Virus record (IMG/VR): IMGVR_UViG_3300047508_000090
Location: 1-45,856 of that record
Reading direction: 5' to 3' (one strand)
DNA length: 45,856 bases
From: a virus
A program made the position numbers and the translations under genes. The notes beneath the pieces were generated by a model, which saw nothing but the letters and a program-made list of their open reading frames with translations, ran no database searches and was not told the DNA's origin. Positions 26,417 to 33,866 of the stretch are shown piece after piece; position 1 is the stretch's first letter; each line of letters starts with the position of its first letter.

Positions 26417-26656
26417 AAAGATCTTTTCTTGCGATTGGCGTAAGATTGTTTTGGTGTATAATTTTATCCTGCGTATTCTTACCCGGGATTACTTTTAAAA
26501 AGTTCTTTCAAATATATTCTAGTAATAAAGTTATGTAGCATGATTGTGTATCAGCATGCCGTGAGTAAACGGAAACACGTAAAAACCTAAACAGGCAGGT
26601 GATAGCCTTAAAATGGTCAACACGCGGCTACTGCGCAATAAAAAGTGTAGCAAAAT
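26417..26656. other. Gene-free leader region before the tRNA
   Basis: No open frame of note. It contains TTTAAAAAGTTCTTT (26494-26508), a near copy of which lies in the right-hand leader at 41494-41510. GTTCTTTGA-type motifs are common in non-coding leaders of Bacteroidetes. The role here is unknown. Confidence 0.5.
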
Positions 26657-26738
26657 GGTTTATCGCCGAAGCGGGAGAGTCGGGCCAGACTGTAAATCTG
26701 GTGCTTTAGCTGAAAAGGTTCGAATCCTTTATATTCCA
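26657..26738 (+). tRNA. tRNA-Tyr (GTA anticodon), weak acceptor stem
   Basis: The anticodon arm is clear: CCAGA-CTGTAAA-TCTGG, anticodon GTA. A variable arm of about 12 bases (class II, as in bacterial tRNA-Tyr) is followed by a perfect T-arm, AAAGG-TTCGAAT-CCTTT. The D-arm (CCG/CGG with GG in the loop) is acceptable. The acceptor stem GGTTTAT/ATATTCC has two adjacent T-T mismatches, and CCA is not encoded (ACCG follows). It is either a divergent phage tRNA or one beginning to decay. Confidence 0.65.
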
Positions 26739-26844
26739 CCGGGGTTAAAATAAACAATGGATGAAAGACGGCGGTTTGCCTTGTACATTCCGCCATTTCT
26801 TTTAAAATCGAACATTGTCCAGTTTCCGCATAGTAAAACCAAGC

Positions 26845-26873
26845 AAGTCCGGCAGAAAGTGTCGGACTTATTT
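26845..26873 (+). terminator. Hairpin, possible terminator after the tRNA
   Basis: AAGTCCG (26845-26851), an 11-base loop, CGGACTT (26863-26869), then ATTTT. A moderately strong stem placed between the tRNA and the next promoter. Confidence 0.5.
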
Positions 26874-26882
26874 TAAGAAAAG

Positions 26883-26915
26883 TTTTGCGCGGGTTATATA
26901 ATATCATTACATTTA
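26883..26915 (+). promoter_or_regulatory. Candidate promoter for the pseudoknot RNA and HNH gene
   Basis: TTTTG (26883-26887), 20 bases, TACATTTA (26908-26915). It matches the Bacteroidetes layout except for A in place of the final G. The expected start of transcription, about 26920, coincides with the first strand of the structured element. Confidence 0.4.
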
Positions 26916-26918
26916 CAA

Positions 26919-27034
26919 TGCGAAACAGATGTAAAAATATTACAGCATCACACCTAATGGTGTAAGTCCATCAAACTCATATTACTGACATTATTCTCTT
27001 CCTCTTGTCGGCTGTTTCGCAGGGATGTGATGCT
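26919..27034 (+). ncRNA. Pseudoknot-like structured RNA upstream of the HNH gene
   Basis: Two long perfect complementarities interleave. TGCGAAACAG (26919-26928) pairs with CTGTTTCGCA (27012-27021), and AGCATCACA (26944-26952) pairs with TGTGATGCT (27026-27034). Inside lies a small hairpin, ACACC-TAAT-GGTGT (26950-26963), which competes with the second pairing. The interleaved order means a pseudoknot or two mutually exclusive folds. It could be a 5' regulatory leader or part of a mobile RNA element. Confidence 0.5.
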
Positions 27035-27057
27035 ATTGTTTTTTATGCGAAATAGTA

Positions 27058-27711
27058 ATGAAGAAGATTATAATTCCATCTTTACCAAATTATTCAATTG
27101 ACATCCTAGGGAGAGTATATAAGCACTCAGGAAATATAGATAAACTATTAGAGAACACTTTTCAAGGGTCTAAACTAATAGTTGATATTTCTGGGAAAAG
27201 TTATGACATCTTCTATCTGCTCATAGAAGCATATTGCATAGTCATCACACCTACAGATAGAATTAAATTTAGAATTAATAAAAAGCATAAAACATTAGCA
27301 CTGGCATCGATTAGAATAACCAAGATAAAAGAAAGGGAGTTCTATGGATCACCAGAAGAAAAGGACATGTCAATATATGGATGTTCTCGTAAGGCAAGCA
27401 ATGCTAATATCAGATTTAATGAGAAGATAAGTGCTGTTGAAATTTATTCTGTAATTAAGACACAGAACTTTACATGTTATTATTGCGATTCAAAATTAGA
27501 ACCTGACAAGTGGCAAATAGATCATTTTTATTCTAAATCACATGGAGGTAAAAATGTATTCGCAAATTTAGTTGCGTCTTGTGAATGTTGTAATAGGATG
27601 AAGCATACATTAGACGGAAGGCAATTTGTGAAAAAATGCGTTATGATATCTAGTAATTTACAATACTTATTATCTGTTCATAATGATCCTAAAAAAGATA
27701 AAGTAATATAA
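27058..27711 (+). CDS. HNH endonuclease (homing-type)
   Basis: 217 residues. The N-terminus (IPSLPNYSIDILGRVYKH) resembles the NUMOD4-like opening of homing HNH enzymes. The C-terminal HNH core has CYYC at about 140, IDHFYSKSHGGKNVFANLV at about 157-175, and CECCNRMK closing the zinc knuckle. All core His/Asn/Cys residues are present, so it should be active. It stands alone between two non-coding structured stretches, the usual setting of a selfish endonuclease inside a structured RNA or intergenic space. Confidence 0.85.
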   Translation: MKKIIIPSLPNYSIDILGRVYKHSGNIDKLLENTFQGSKLIVDISGKSYDIFYLLIEAYCIVITPTDRIKFRINKKHKTLALASIRITKIKEREFYGSPEEKDMSIYGCSRKASNANIRFNEKISAVEIYSVIKTQNFTCYYCDSKLEPDKWQIDHFYSKSHGGKNVFANLVASCECCNRMKHTLDGRQFVKKCVMISSNLQYLLSVHNDPKKDKVI

Positions 27712-28027
27712 ACTATTTTTATAGTCATCCGTTTGACAGTTAGCTGAAATACTAACAATCGTGGTTGTAACCTGGAAGACCGGGTGCTGGATACGAAACG
27801 GAGGAGCCTAGCTTGATCGCTAGTGACAACTTAGTTGTAGTTTGTGAGATTGATTTAGCGAGACGAAAACGAAACGACCGACCGACAAAGAGTCATTGCT
27901 GTCCTACCTCTCTTACTTAATTGTGAGGGAGGACTAAGGAGGGTTTTGCTCTACAGCTCCTCTCTTCTCACTACTCCCTCTAAAGAGTTAACGTTTTATA
28001 ATCTTACATTTAAATAAAAAAATACGT
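27712..28027 (+). other. Structured non-coding stretch downstream of the HNH gene
   Basis: No credible open frame in about 315 bases. Several hairpins are visible: GTTAG..CTAAC (around 27740-27757), ACCTGG-AAGA-CCGGGT (around 27770-27785), CTAGC-TTGATC-GCTAG (around 27808-27823), and long purine/pyrimidine-rich complementary tracts (GTGAGGGAGG versus CTCCCTC and CCTCTCTTCTCAC, 27920-27985). GC content is higher than in flanking genes. It may be the 3' half of an RNA element interrupted by the HNH gene. Confidence 0.45.
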
Positions 28028-28300
28028 ATGACAGAAATAATTAAAATATCACATAGTTCCAAAGGAATAATTATAGATATTCCAACTAGTTTACTTGTAA
28101 ATGCGGCGAATGGTCATCCCGATGGTCTTATAGTGACGGATGAAGTTGGATTTATTGAGGAAGTTGCCTTTCTTTTAGAAAACGACCTTGGAGGGGATTC
28201 GGCTTCAAACGCATTAACTGGTCTACAAGAATTACTGGACAAGGCCATAGAATCCTGTTCAGAAAGTGGAACAAGTGTTGATCTGAAAGAAAACAATTAA
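28028..28300 (+). CDS. Hypothetical protein
   Basis: 90 residues, acidic. A short beta N-terminus (IIKISHSSKGIIIDIPTSLLVNA) is followed by a helical C-terminal half (SNALTGLQELLDKAIESCSES). First coding gene after the non-coding stretch and the start of a tightly packed run of small genes. No family is recognised. Confidence 0.75.
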   Translation: MTEIIKISHSSKGIIIDIPTSLLVNAANGHPDGLIVTDEVGFIEEVAFLLENDLGGDSASNALTGLQELLDKAIESCSESGTSVDLKENN

Positions 28301-28312
28301 ATCGCTTTTGAA

Positions 28313-28558
28313 ATGAACAATTCAATCACTGTAGATCAAACTGATTACTTTAACACATATAGCCTTTCAACTGATGGTTATACGTTCAAATATCGTCCTG
28401 ATAAATATGATAGTGACTGTATTAGGGCCGATCTTTATAAAGGGGAAAACCTTGTATCAAGCGTTAGGGTAAGTGCTGGATATGGATTACCGCATAGACC
28501 GCATCATAATGTAATCAACTTTTTTGAGTCGGAAATAACACTTGGAAGAATCAAATGA
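28313..28558 (+). CDS. Hypothetical protein
   Basis: 81 residues, beta-rich (YFNTYSLSTDGYTFKYRPDKYDSD), with a His/Pro-rich turn (GYGLPHRPHHNVI). It overlaps the next gene by four bases (ATGA). Function unknown. Confidence 0.75.
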   Translation: MNNSITVDQTDYFNTYSLSTDGYTFKYRPDKYDSDCIRADLYKGENLVSSVRVSAGYGLPHRPHHNVINFFESEITLGRIK

Positions 28559-28815
28559 AGAACAAGGCAGAAATATTGCAGTACATGGATCAGGGCGAGG
28601 AAATCCGGTTACTTCGTAGATTGATGGGCGTAAAGGCTGGCGAAATAGCAAAGCGTATCGGTCAAGGACAAGGTAACTATTCGAAGATGGAAAGCGGGTA
28701 TTTAAAAAACACCAATGTCCTTGTCTTGGTAAGACTGATGTACAACGAATGGTGTGAGAAGGAGATAATTTCTTTTCATAAACGCATCGAGTATTTAAAA
28801 TCGTTGATCAAATGA
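28555..28815 (+). CDS. Small HTH (XRE-type) DNA-binding protein, copy 1
   Basis: 86 residues. IRLLRRLMGVKAGEIAKRIG followed by QGQGNYSKMESGYLKNTNV is a Cro/C1-type helix-turn-helix (residues 17-55). A C-terminal helix ends in HKRIEYLKSLIK. The next gene is a clear paralogue with the same ending, and the two overlap by four bases, so this is a tandem duplication. Possible regulator of the island promoter palindromes; not shown. Confidence 0.8.
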   Translation: MKNKAEILQYMDQGEEIRLLRRLMGVKAGEIAKRIGQGQGNYSKMESGYLKNTNVLVLVRLMYNEWCEKEIISFHKRIEYLKSLIK

Positions 28816-29075
28816 GAATCCCACAAGAAGATAAATTTCGCTTTTTAGATCAAGCATCTTGTATTGGTAAAATGAGAGCATTGATGGGAATGAGAGGTAA
28901 AGACTGCGCGAAGATGTTTAAGGTTGATGCGCCTACATGGTCAAGGATGGAAAATGGCTTTCATAATAACGACGTGGTTTTATCTAGCATGAAATTGTTA
29001 TATAAAGACTGGGTTATAGAAGAAGAGACTAAACTCCTGCAACGAATCGAATACTTAAAATCAATTGTAAAATAA
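28812..29075 (+). CDS. Small HTH (XRE-type) DNA-binding protein, copy 2
   Basis: 87 residues, paralogous to the previous gene: CIGKMRALMGMRGKDCAKMF and VDAPTWSRMENGFHNNDV align with the copy 1 HTH, and the tail LLQRIEYLKSIVK is nearly the same. The recognition-helix residues differ (APTWSRMENG versus QGNYSKMESG), so the two may bind different sites or form heterodimers. Overlaps copy 1 by four bases. Confidence 0.8.
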   Translation: MRIPQEDKFRFLDQASCIGKMRALMGMRGKDCAKMFKVDAPTWSRMENGFHNNDVVLSSMKLLYKDWVIEEETKLLQRIEYLKSIVK

Positions 29076-29080
29076 ATAAC

Positions 29081-29305
29081 ATGAAAGAATTAATAGATGC
29101 CATCAAAAAGGGAATTGATTACATATTATTAGTATCCGAACTATCACAGGTCGTGCGAGAAAAAGAGGCTGCTGTTAAATCGCAAGATTTCCAATTAGCG
29201 GTTGAGATAAGAACTAAAGAAGAAGAACTAAGGAGGCAATTACCTACTTCTGACGAGTTAAAAGAGGTACGAGAATCATTAAACAATATTATTATAGTGC
29301 CATGA
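29081..29305 (+). CDS. Small UVR-motif-like protein
   Basis: 74 residues. REKEAAVKSQDFQLAVEIRT followed by KEEELRRQL resembles the UVR motif, a two-helix hairpin found in UvrB, UvrC, ClpC and McsA that mediates protein contacts. A free-standing UVR-like hairpin in a phage could mimic a partner of UvrBC or Clp proteins; that is inference. It overlaps the next gene by four bases. Confidence 0.65.
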   Translation: MKELIDAIKKGIDYILLVSELSQVVREKEAAVKSQDFQLAVEIRTKEEELRRQLPTSDELKEVRESLNNIIIVP

Positions 29306-29550
29306 AAGTTTACATAACGAAGTACTGGCAGACAAAGGGGATTATCGAAGCGGAGAAGGTAGATAAAAATACTAGTGAGGAAAAAGTTATCTGGGCTAAA
29401 TTGGATGGTCGATATGAAGATATCTTCTCTATAGGAAACGATTCTTTCTACACAGAAGATGAAGCCATAACACAAATTCGTATCAAAGCCAAGAAGAAGA
29501 TTACACAGCTTGAAAAGACGATAACTAAATTAAAGAAGATTTTACAATGA
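29302..29550 (+). CDS. Hypothetical protein
   Basis: 82 residues. A beta-rich N-terminal half (VYITKYWQTKGIIEAEKVDK) is followed by a basic coiled-coil-like C-terminus (RIKAKKKITQLEKTITKLKKIL). Start and stop both overlap the neighbours by four bases. No family is recognised. Confidence 0.7.
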   Translation: MKVYITKYWQTKGIIEAEKVDKNTSEEKVIWAKLDGRYEDIFSIGNDSFYTEDEAITQIRIKAKKKITQLEKTITKLKKILQ

Positions 29551-29831
29551 AACGAATATTCCAGTGGTTATTTAGATCAAAAAGGGGCATTGAATCTACG
29601 ACTGAAATACCGATCAAAATGAAAATTTTTGTTCTTGGTGGCTTGTATAGTGGGCAAGTTTCTTTTGGTGAGAATACCGTACTATATTGCACTTCGGGGT
29701 GTGGCACTTATGAGAAGTGTTTTTATGATCTACTTGATATAATTAGGAAAGATCGTTATATTAATATCATGGATCATAGTTTCACGATTACATTTATTAA
29801 TAAATCACAGGTTAAAGAAGTTGGACAATGA
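29547..29831 (+). CDS. Hypothetical protein
   Basis: 94 residues. A basic start (MKRIFQWLFRSKRG) precedes a beta-rich body with a Cys-containing loop (LYCTSGCGTYEKCFYDLLDI). Possibly small and soluble with an amphipathic N-terminal helix. Overlaps both neighbours by four bases. Confidence 0.7.
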   Translation: MKRIFQWLFRSKRGIESTTEIPIKMKIFVLGGLYSGQVSFGENTVLYCTSGCGTYEKCFYDLLDIIRKDRYINIMDHSFTITFINKSQVKEVGQ

Positions 29832-30016
29832 CTGAGGAGCGATTTAAGCTTATAGATAAAGTGCGAAACGAACTTTTTTATTTTAAGGAAGACAGAAAAA
29901 AGATTGCAGATTCAACACATATCCGTATTCCAATTTCCAATATTGTTCAGAAATATATTCTCGGGTGTTTAGATATGCAAATCACAGAACTTCAAAAAGA
30001 ATTCGATTCGTTATGA
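29828..30016 (+). CDS. Hypothetical protein
   Basis: 62 residues, helical and charged (ERFKLIDKVRNELFYFKEDRKK). It ends in ATGA, overlapping the start of the next gene. Function unknown. Confidence 0.65.
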   Translation: MTEERFKLIDKVRNELFYFKEDRKKIADSTHIRIPISNIVQKYILGCLDMQITELQKEFDSL

Positions 30017-30219
30017 CAACAGAAAATTTGATCAAGGGATTGCAGATAATAGAAAGCCGTAGACCACAAAGTAGTGATCCCAATAGTACACAAGTAGGAA
30101 GTGATGAAATATGGTCAGGATCTCTTGAATGGGCTTTCTCTCAGCAAGAAAGACATCAGCTAGAAGAATTAGGTTGGCATCCTAATGAAGAGTATGGCTG
30201 CTGGGGGGCTAACTTATGA
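30013..30219 (+). CDS. Hypothetical protein
   Basis: 68 residues from ATG 30013 (MTTENLIKGLQIIESRRP). A longer frame exists, but this start gives the four-base ATGA overlap seen at most junctions here. WHPNEEYGCWGANL at the C-terminus and HQLEELGWHPNEE resemble a small helical phage protein whose end typically reads 'LGW....WGxxL'. Function unknown. Confidence 0.7.
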   Translation: MTTENLIKGLQIIESRRPQSSDPNSTQVGSDEIWSGSLEWAFSQQERHQLEELGWHPNEEYGCWGANL

Positions 30220-30506
30220 GTAATCTAAAACATACATCACAAGATGAGAATGTAATTATCCATAATATGGAATGGATGGAACGTATTATCTGGATTATAG
30301 GAATAGCAACCTTCTTTGGATTAGCAATATATTCATCTCTGGAAAATGGAAAACAGAAATTGGTAATCTACAACCAATCATGGGAAATTAGAGATCTAAA
30401 ATTCGACAAAATGATGCTCCAAAAAGATGTAAAATTTTATAAGAATATGGATTCGTTAAATAATGTATACTACTTGAAATTATTTAATACTCTATTACGT
30501 AAATAA
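30216..30506 (+). CDS. Small membrane protein with coiled-coil tail
   Basis: 96 residues. One membrane segment lies at about residues 23-43 (MERIIWIIGIATFFGLAIYS), followed by a charged helical region (EIRDLKFDKMMLQKDVKFYK). The layout, an N-terminal anchor then a coiled coil, is compatible with a spanin-like or other envelope protein, but there is no lysis gene beside it. Overlaps the previous gene by four bases. Confidence 0.65.
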   Translation: MSNLKHTSQDENVIIHNMEWMERIIWIIGIATFFGLAIYSSLENGKQKLVIYNQSWEIRDLKFDKMMLQKDVKFYKNMDSLNNVYYLKLFNTLLRK

Positions 30507-30511
30507 AAGTT

Positions 30512-30643
30512 ATGGAAATAGAAGATGATCAGATAAGAAAACTAGCGGAAGACATTTCTCAGCAGATAGACAATGCGACAAGACATATTGGAGGGTATAA
30601 TGAAGAAGAGCTTAAGAAGATAACTGACTATTGGAGTGCGTAA
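30512..30643 (+). CDS. Very small acidic protein
   Basis: 43 residues from ATG 30512 (MEIEDDQIRKLAEDISQQID), helical and acidic, ending ITDYWSA. Spacing and direction fit the operon (five bases after the previous stop). Small enough to be missed by length filters. Confidence 0.6.
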   Translation: MEIEDDQIRKLAEDISQQIDNATRHIGGYNEEELKKITDYWSA

Positions 30644-30672
30644 TTAAATTGTTTTTTAAACAGATACATGTA

Positions 30673-30891
30673 ATGAAAACACGACTTCTAAAGAAGATTA
30701 GAAAACGATTTATATATTCATACGAGAATAATATTTCCTCATGGATAGTGTATGACAATTCCACAAAAAAATCATCACGAATTCATAAATTCTCTGATGG
30801 GTATAAAGCACTTGGGCATATGGTAAGTAATATTACCTCATTCGGGGAAAGAAAAAAATGGTTTAGAAAGATTTGCAGACTTTATTATTGA
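30673..30891 (+). CDS. Small basic protein, last gene of island 2
   Basis: 72 residues from ATG 30673 (MKTRLLKKIRKRFIYSYENN); an earlier TTG at 30631 would overlap the previous gene. Strongly basic at both ends (KTRLLKKIRKR, ERKKWFRKICRLYY). Its stop (30889-30891) is one base from the terminase stop on the other strand, with no room for a terminator between them. Confidence 0.65.
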   Translation: MKTRLLKKIRKRFIYSYENNISSWIVYDNSTKKSSRIHKFSDGYKALGHMVSNITSFGERKKWFRKICRLYY

Positions 30892-30892
30892 G

Positions 30893-32926
30893 TTAATTGT
30901 TCCGATTCAAAAGATTGTATGTAGCAATGAGCGGTTTTTCTTTTCTATCTTCTGCGGTTCTTGTCGCTTTTGTATCTCCCAACATGTCGATAAGCATAAT
31001 CAAGAAGGCTACCGTTTTATCGAATACCTGGCGCTCTGAATGGTCATATAATAGCATTTCTTCAAGTAGCTCGATGAACCAAATCTTATGGCAATGATGT
31101 TCGATAAAGGCGATCCCAAGTTCCAATTGCTTCGACAATGCAAATGGATCCTTAGAAGATGTTCCTGGAACTGGACGTCCCGGAGCAATTGGATTACGAG
31201 CGCAGGTAGGTGTCCAGCGGATATAACCGGTATAACCCTCTGCTTTGTAGTACTGATAGTAATCATCCCCGGCATCCGTTTCAAAGTGAACACGTACGCC
31301 ATAGAATATACCAGCAAATAACATTTGATCGTACATGTTCTTCTTTTCCTTGGGACGATCAAAGTAGAAAGCCACTGGCAGTCCTGTGTTTTCAGGATCA
31401 TTCGAATCATATCTTTCTCCGATCCATGCTGCTGTATGAGAAAGGTCTTTATTGCCTTTGGTGAATGAGTGCCGGTGCGGGTCAATTCCATTGGCATATT
31501 TGCCTGTATTCGCAGGCGCCCATCCCTTATCCGTCATCTGCCTACGATTACGCTCACTAATTTCAGGGAATTTAAGGATAAGCCATGGGCCATCTTTCAT
31601 GTCCATGAAATCACATGTTCCGTCATCCTTTTTGAAGAACTTACCACGACGTAAGGTTTTCGGCGCATTATTAATTGCTTCTATCTGATCGGTTATCTTC
31701 TCTACCGAAAAATGACATTTAGCCTGGGAGATCATAAATGCCTCACGCTCATCGAAAGGATTCATCCTGACTTCTTCCGAATATGCAGTTGGATCGCCTC
31801 TTTTCTTTTCTCGATCTTTTAATAGAAAATCTTTCGATCCTTCATAGGCTACACCATAATTCTCTAAATAAACTTTTCTCATGGCCGCAGAAGCGTTCTC
31901 CGTAATCGAGAAGCCATGCTCATCTATGAATCCAGCCAACCCCTCATATGCTGGACAGAAATATCTATATAGTCCAGTACCGGTAATCTTATCTGCGAAC
32001 TGATTTGAATTGTCCCAAACCTCCTTATATGCCCGACCACCGGACTCGGCATCATTTACTGTAGATACCATTAATGCAAATCCAACCCGCTTAAGTCCTT
32101 GGGTAAGAGTTTTCTTTACAATAGGCCAGTACTGATTGATTGGAACCTCTACACTCCATTTACCCGCCTCATCGATGATGATAACAGTAACGCGGCCAGA
32201 GTCATAGCTATTTAACGCCGTAGACTTGTAATCTATACGCGATTCAAGACCCCGATCCCTATTATAGAGTTGCCCCTTTTCTCTGGACTTCTGCTTCCGC
32301 TCCTTGGGCTTTTTAAATGATAAGCTAGTCTTGGATTCTGCTTCTTCAACGCGCGGCTTTAGGAATGCCGGCAGACCATTGAAGGCTTTTACGATCATGT
32401 CAGAGAACAATGTCTTGGCATCTGCCCCTGTCTTGGATACTATACCGCAATTAGACTGAGGCGTTGTTATTGCCGTCCAAAGCGCAAAACACGCCGCCTG
32501 GGAGCTGGCACCCTCACGACGTTTTTTTATCCGGATGATGCCGGTAATATACTTTTGACTCAGACAATAATCCAGGAAATAAAACCACTTCCGATCTGCA
32601 TCTCTAAATTCTGGCTTCGTGCCATCTTCAAGGGTATAGTACTGCAGGTAGAAATAATGGACACCGGTAAGGTAGGTTAACTCGCCACGGTTAAAGAAAT
32701 AGTATCCCTCTTTTATCCTCTCTAGTTCATTTACAACGTAGGACTCCTGCTCCACATCGAGGATCGCATTACCATCCAGGTCAAATTCAACATTGTCAAA
32801 TGAATCTGGTATTGGTTCCCGTACCCACTTCTGATCCCCAAACAATAACTTGTGTCCTTTTACCGTTTCTCTAACAGGATAGGGCGGTGGTGTATAATCT
32901 ATTCCATAGATACTATGACTTTGCAT
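30893..32926 (-). CDS. terL: Terminase large subunit
   Basis: 677 residues. The ATPase part has the Walker A-like segment IKKRREGASSQAACFALW (about 135-152) and Walker B VTVIIIDEAGKW (about 250). The nuclease part has GIDPHRHS (about 495) and HFETDAGDDYYQY (about 570), which supply acidic residues of an RNase H-like fold. Phage terminases cut and pump DNA into the portal. It overlaps the Arg-rich gene upstream by 14 bases and is separated from the portal gene by the whole second island, which is unusual for this pair. Confidence 0.92.
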   Translation of the reverse strand: MQSHSIYGIDYTPPPYPVRETVKGHKLLFGDQKWVREPIPDSFDNVEFDLDGNAILDVEQESYVVNELERIKEGYYFFNRGELTYLTGVHYFYLQYYTLEDGTKPEFRDADRKWFYFLDYCLSQKYITGIIRIKKRREGASSQAACFALWTAITTPQSNCGIVSKTGADAKTLFSDMIVKAFNGLPAFLKPRVEEAESKTSLSFKKPKERKQKSREKGQLYNRDRGLESRIDYKSTALNSYDSGRVTVIIIDEAGKWSVEVPINQYWPIVKKTLTQGLKRVGFALMVSTVNDAESGGRAYKEVWDNSNQFADKITGTGLYRYFCPAYEGLAGFIDEHGFSITENASAAMRKVYLENYGVAYEGSKDFLLKDREKKRGDPTAYSEEVRMNPFDEREAFMISQAKCHFSVEKITDQIEAINNAPKTLRRGKFFKKDDGTCDFMDMKDGPWLILKFPEISERNRRQMTDKGWAPANTGKYANGIDPHRHSFTKGNKDLSHTAAWIGERYDSNDPENTGLPVAFYFDRPKEKKNMYDQMLFAGIFYGVRVHFETDAGDDYYQYYKAEGYTGYIRWTPTCARNPIAPGRPVPGTSSKDPFALSKQLELGIAFIEHHCHKIWFIELLEEMLLYDHSERQVFDKTVAFLIMLIDMLGDTKATRTAEDRKEKPLIATYNLLNRNN

Positions 32927-33866
32927 ACCAAGGTGATTTTCTCTTTATCTGGAAATGGGTTCTTACCATCTTCTTTGTGATCCGCTTACCGGCATATGGC
33001 TTCTTAAATCTCTTCATATATCGGATAATTCTATTGTAAAATTCCTTTCCAAGCGGTGTAAAGGAATAGGTCTTTCTGAACCTAAAGGTACTGATATGCT
33101 GAATATATTCAATCCTTTTAAAATGTATTACCTTTTGTCTGATATAATTGACTGGTAACCCGGGATACATAAGAGCCAATGTGCCGGTATTGAATGTTTC
33201 AAAGTTGCCAAACCACAGCAGGCAGCACATATCTTCGAATTTCATTCCGAGTTTAGGTGCTATTTTTCGTATGATCAGACTATATATACCGATATATCTA
33301 CCGATACCTGGCAGTTTTTCCTTTTTAATGAGGCCAATGAATGCATTCTCTTTAGCTAGTGACTTGGCTTTATTTATTAGCAGGATTTTTCTTCTTGTTA
33401 ATCTTTTTTGGATAGTACGCCTGGACTTCTTTAACTGACCAGCTTTCATGACCCGAATATGTTTTCGGTATTTATTCAGCCTACGTGGTATTACCTTCTT
33501 AGCTCGTTCAAGTCGAATCTTAACGATTTTACGTATGGCGATCTTCGCATTTTTCTTAATTAGTGCGCGAGATTTTCGAATCTCTACCCTATGCTGCTCC
33601 CGTACCTGTTTTCTGATGTAAGAAGCCTTTAATACACGACGACGGAGCATAGCAATACGCCTACGCTTCCGTTTTTTGAGCCGGGCTTGGTACCCACGTA
33701 TACGATAGCTCAGATAGGTAGTATAGTGCCGACTATCCTTCATCACTTCGCCAAGTTTAAAGTATTCTTCCTTTAATTTGGCAATGGAAAGCTGATTTAT
33801 CCTCCTTTCTGATAAAATACCATCATCTTTAAATATCCATGGCTTCTCAGTTACCTTTTTCACCAC
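32913..33866 (-). CDS. Extremely basic protein with winged-helix-like C-terminus
   Basis: 317 residues. Residues 55-185 are dominated by Lys/Arg (LKKRKRRRIAMLRRRVLKAS and RRTIQKRLTRRKILLINKAK) and look like a long helical nucleic-acid-binding arm. Residues 195-290 (IYSLIIRKIAPKLGMKFEDM onward to FTPLGKEFYNRIIRYMKRF) resemble a winged-helix domain of MarR type. It overlaps terL by 14 bases and the next gene by 20. A terminase small subunit or DNA-recognition partner is a reasonable guess; not a known family to me. Confidence 0.75.
   Translation of the reverse strand: MVKKVTEKPWIFKDDGILSERRINQLSIAKLKEEYFKLGEVMKDSRHYTTYLSYRIRGYQARLKKRKRRRIAMLRRRVLKASYIRKQVREQHRVEIRKSRALIKKNAKIAIRKIVKIRLERAKKVIPRRLNKYRKHIRVMKAGQLKKSRRTIQKRLTRRKILLINKAKSLAKENAFIGLIKKEKLPGIGRYIGIYSLIIRKIAPKLGMKFEDMCCLLWFGNFETFNTGTLALMYPGLPVNYIRQKVIHFKRIEYIQHISTFRFRKTYSFTPLGKEFYNRIIRYMKRFKKPYAGKRITKKMVRTHFQIKRKSPWYAKS

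Noticed and set aside
26919-28027. Group I or group II intron around the HNH gene
   Set aside because: The spacing of the interleaved helices leaves no room for P4-P6 or P8, no domain V-like hairpin or GUGYG start was seen, and no split exon gene is evident.
31009-31497. 162-codon minus-strand frame inside terL
   Set aside because: Lies in another frame of the well-supported terminase gene and has a non-protein-like composition.
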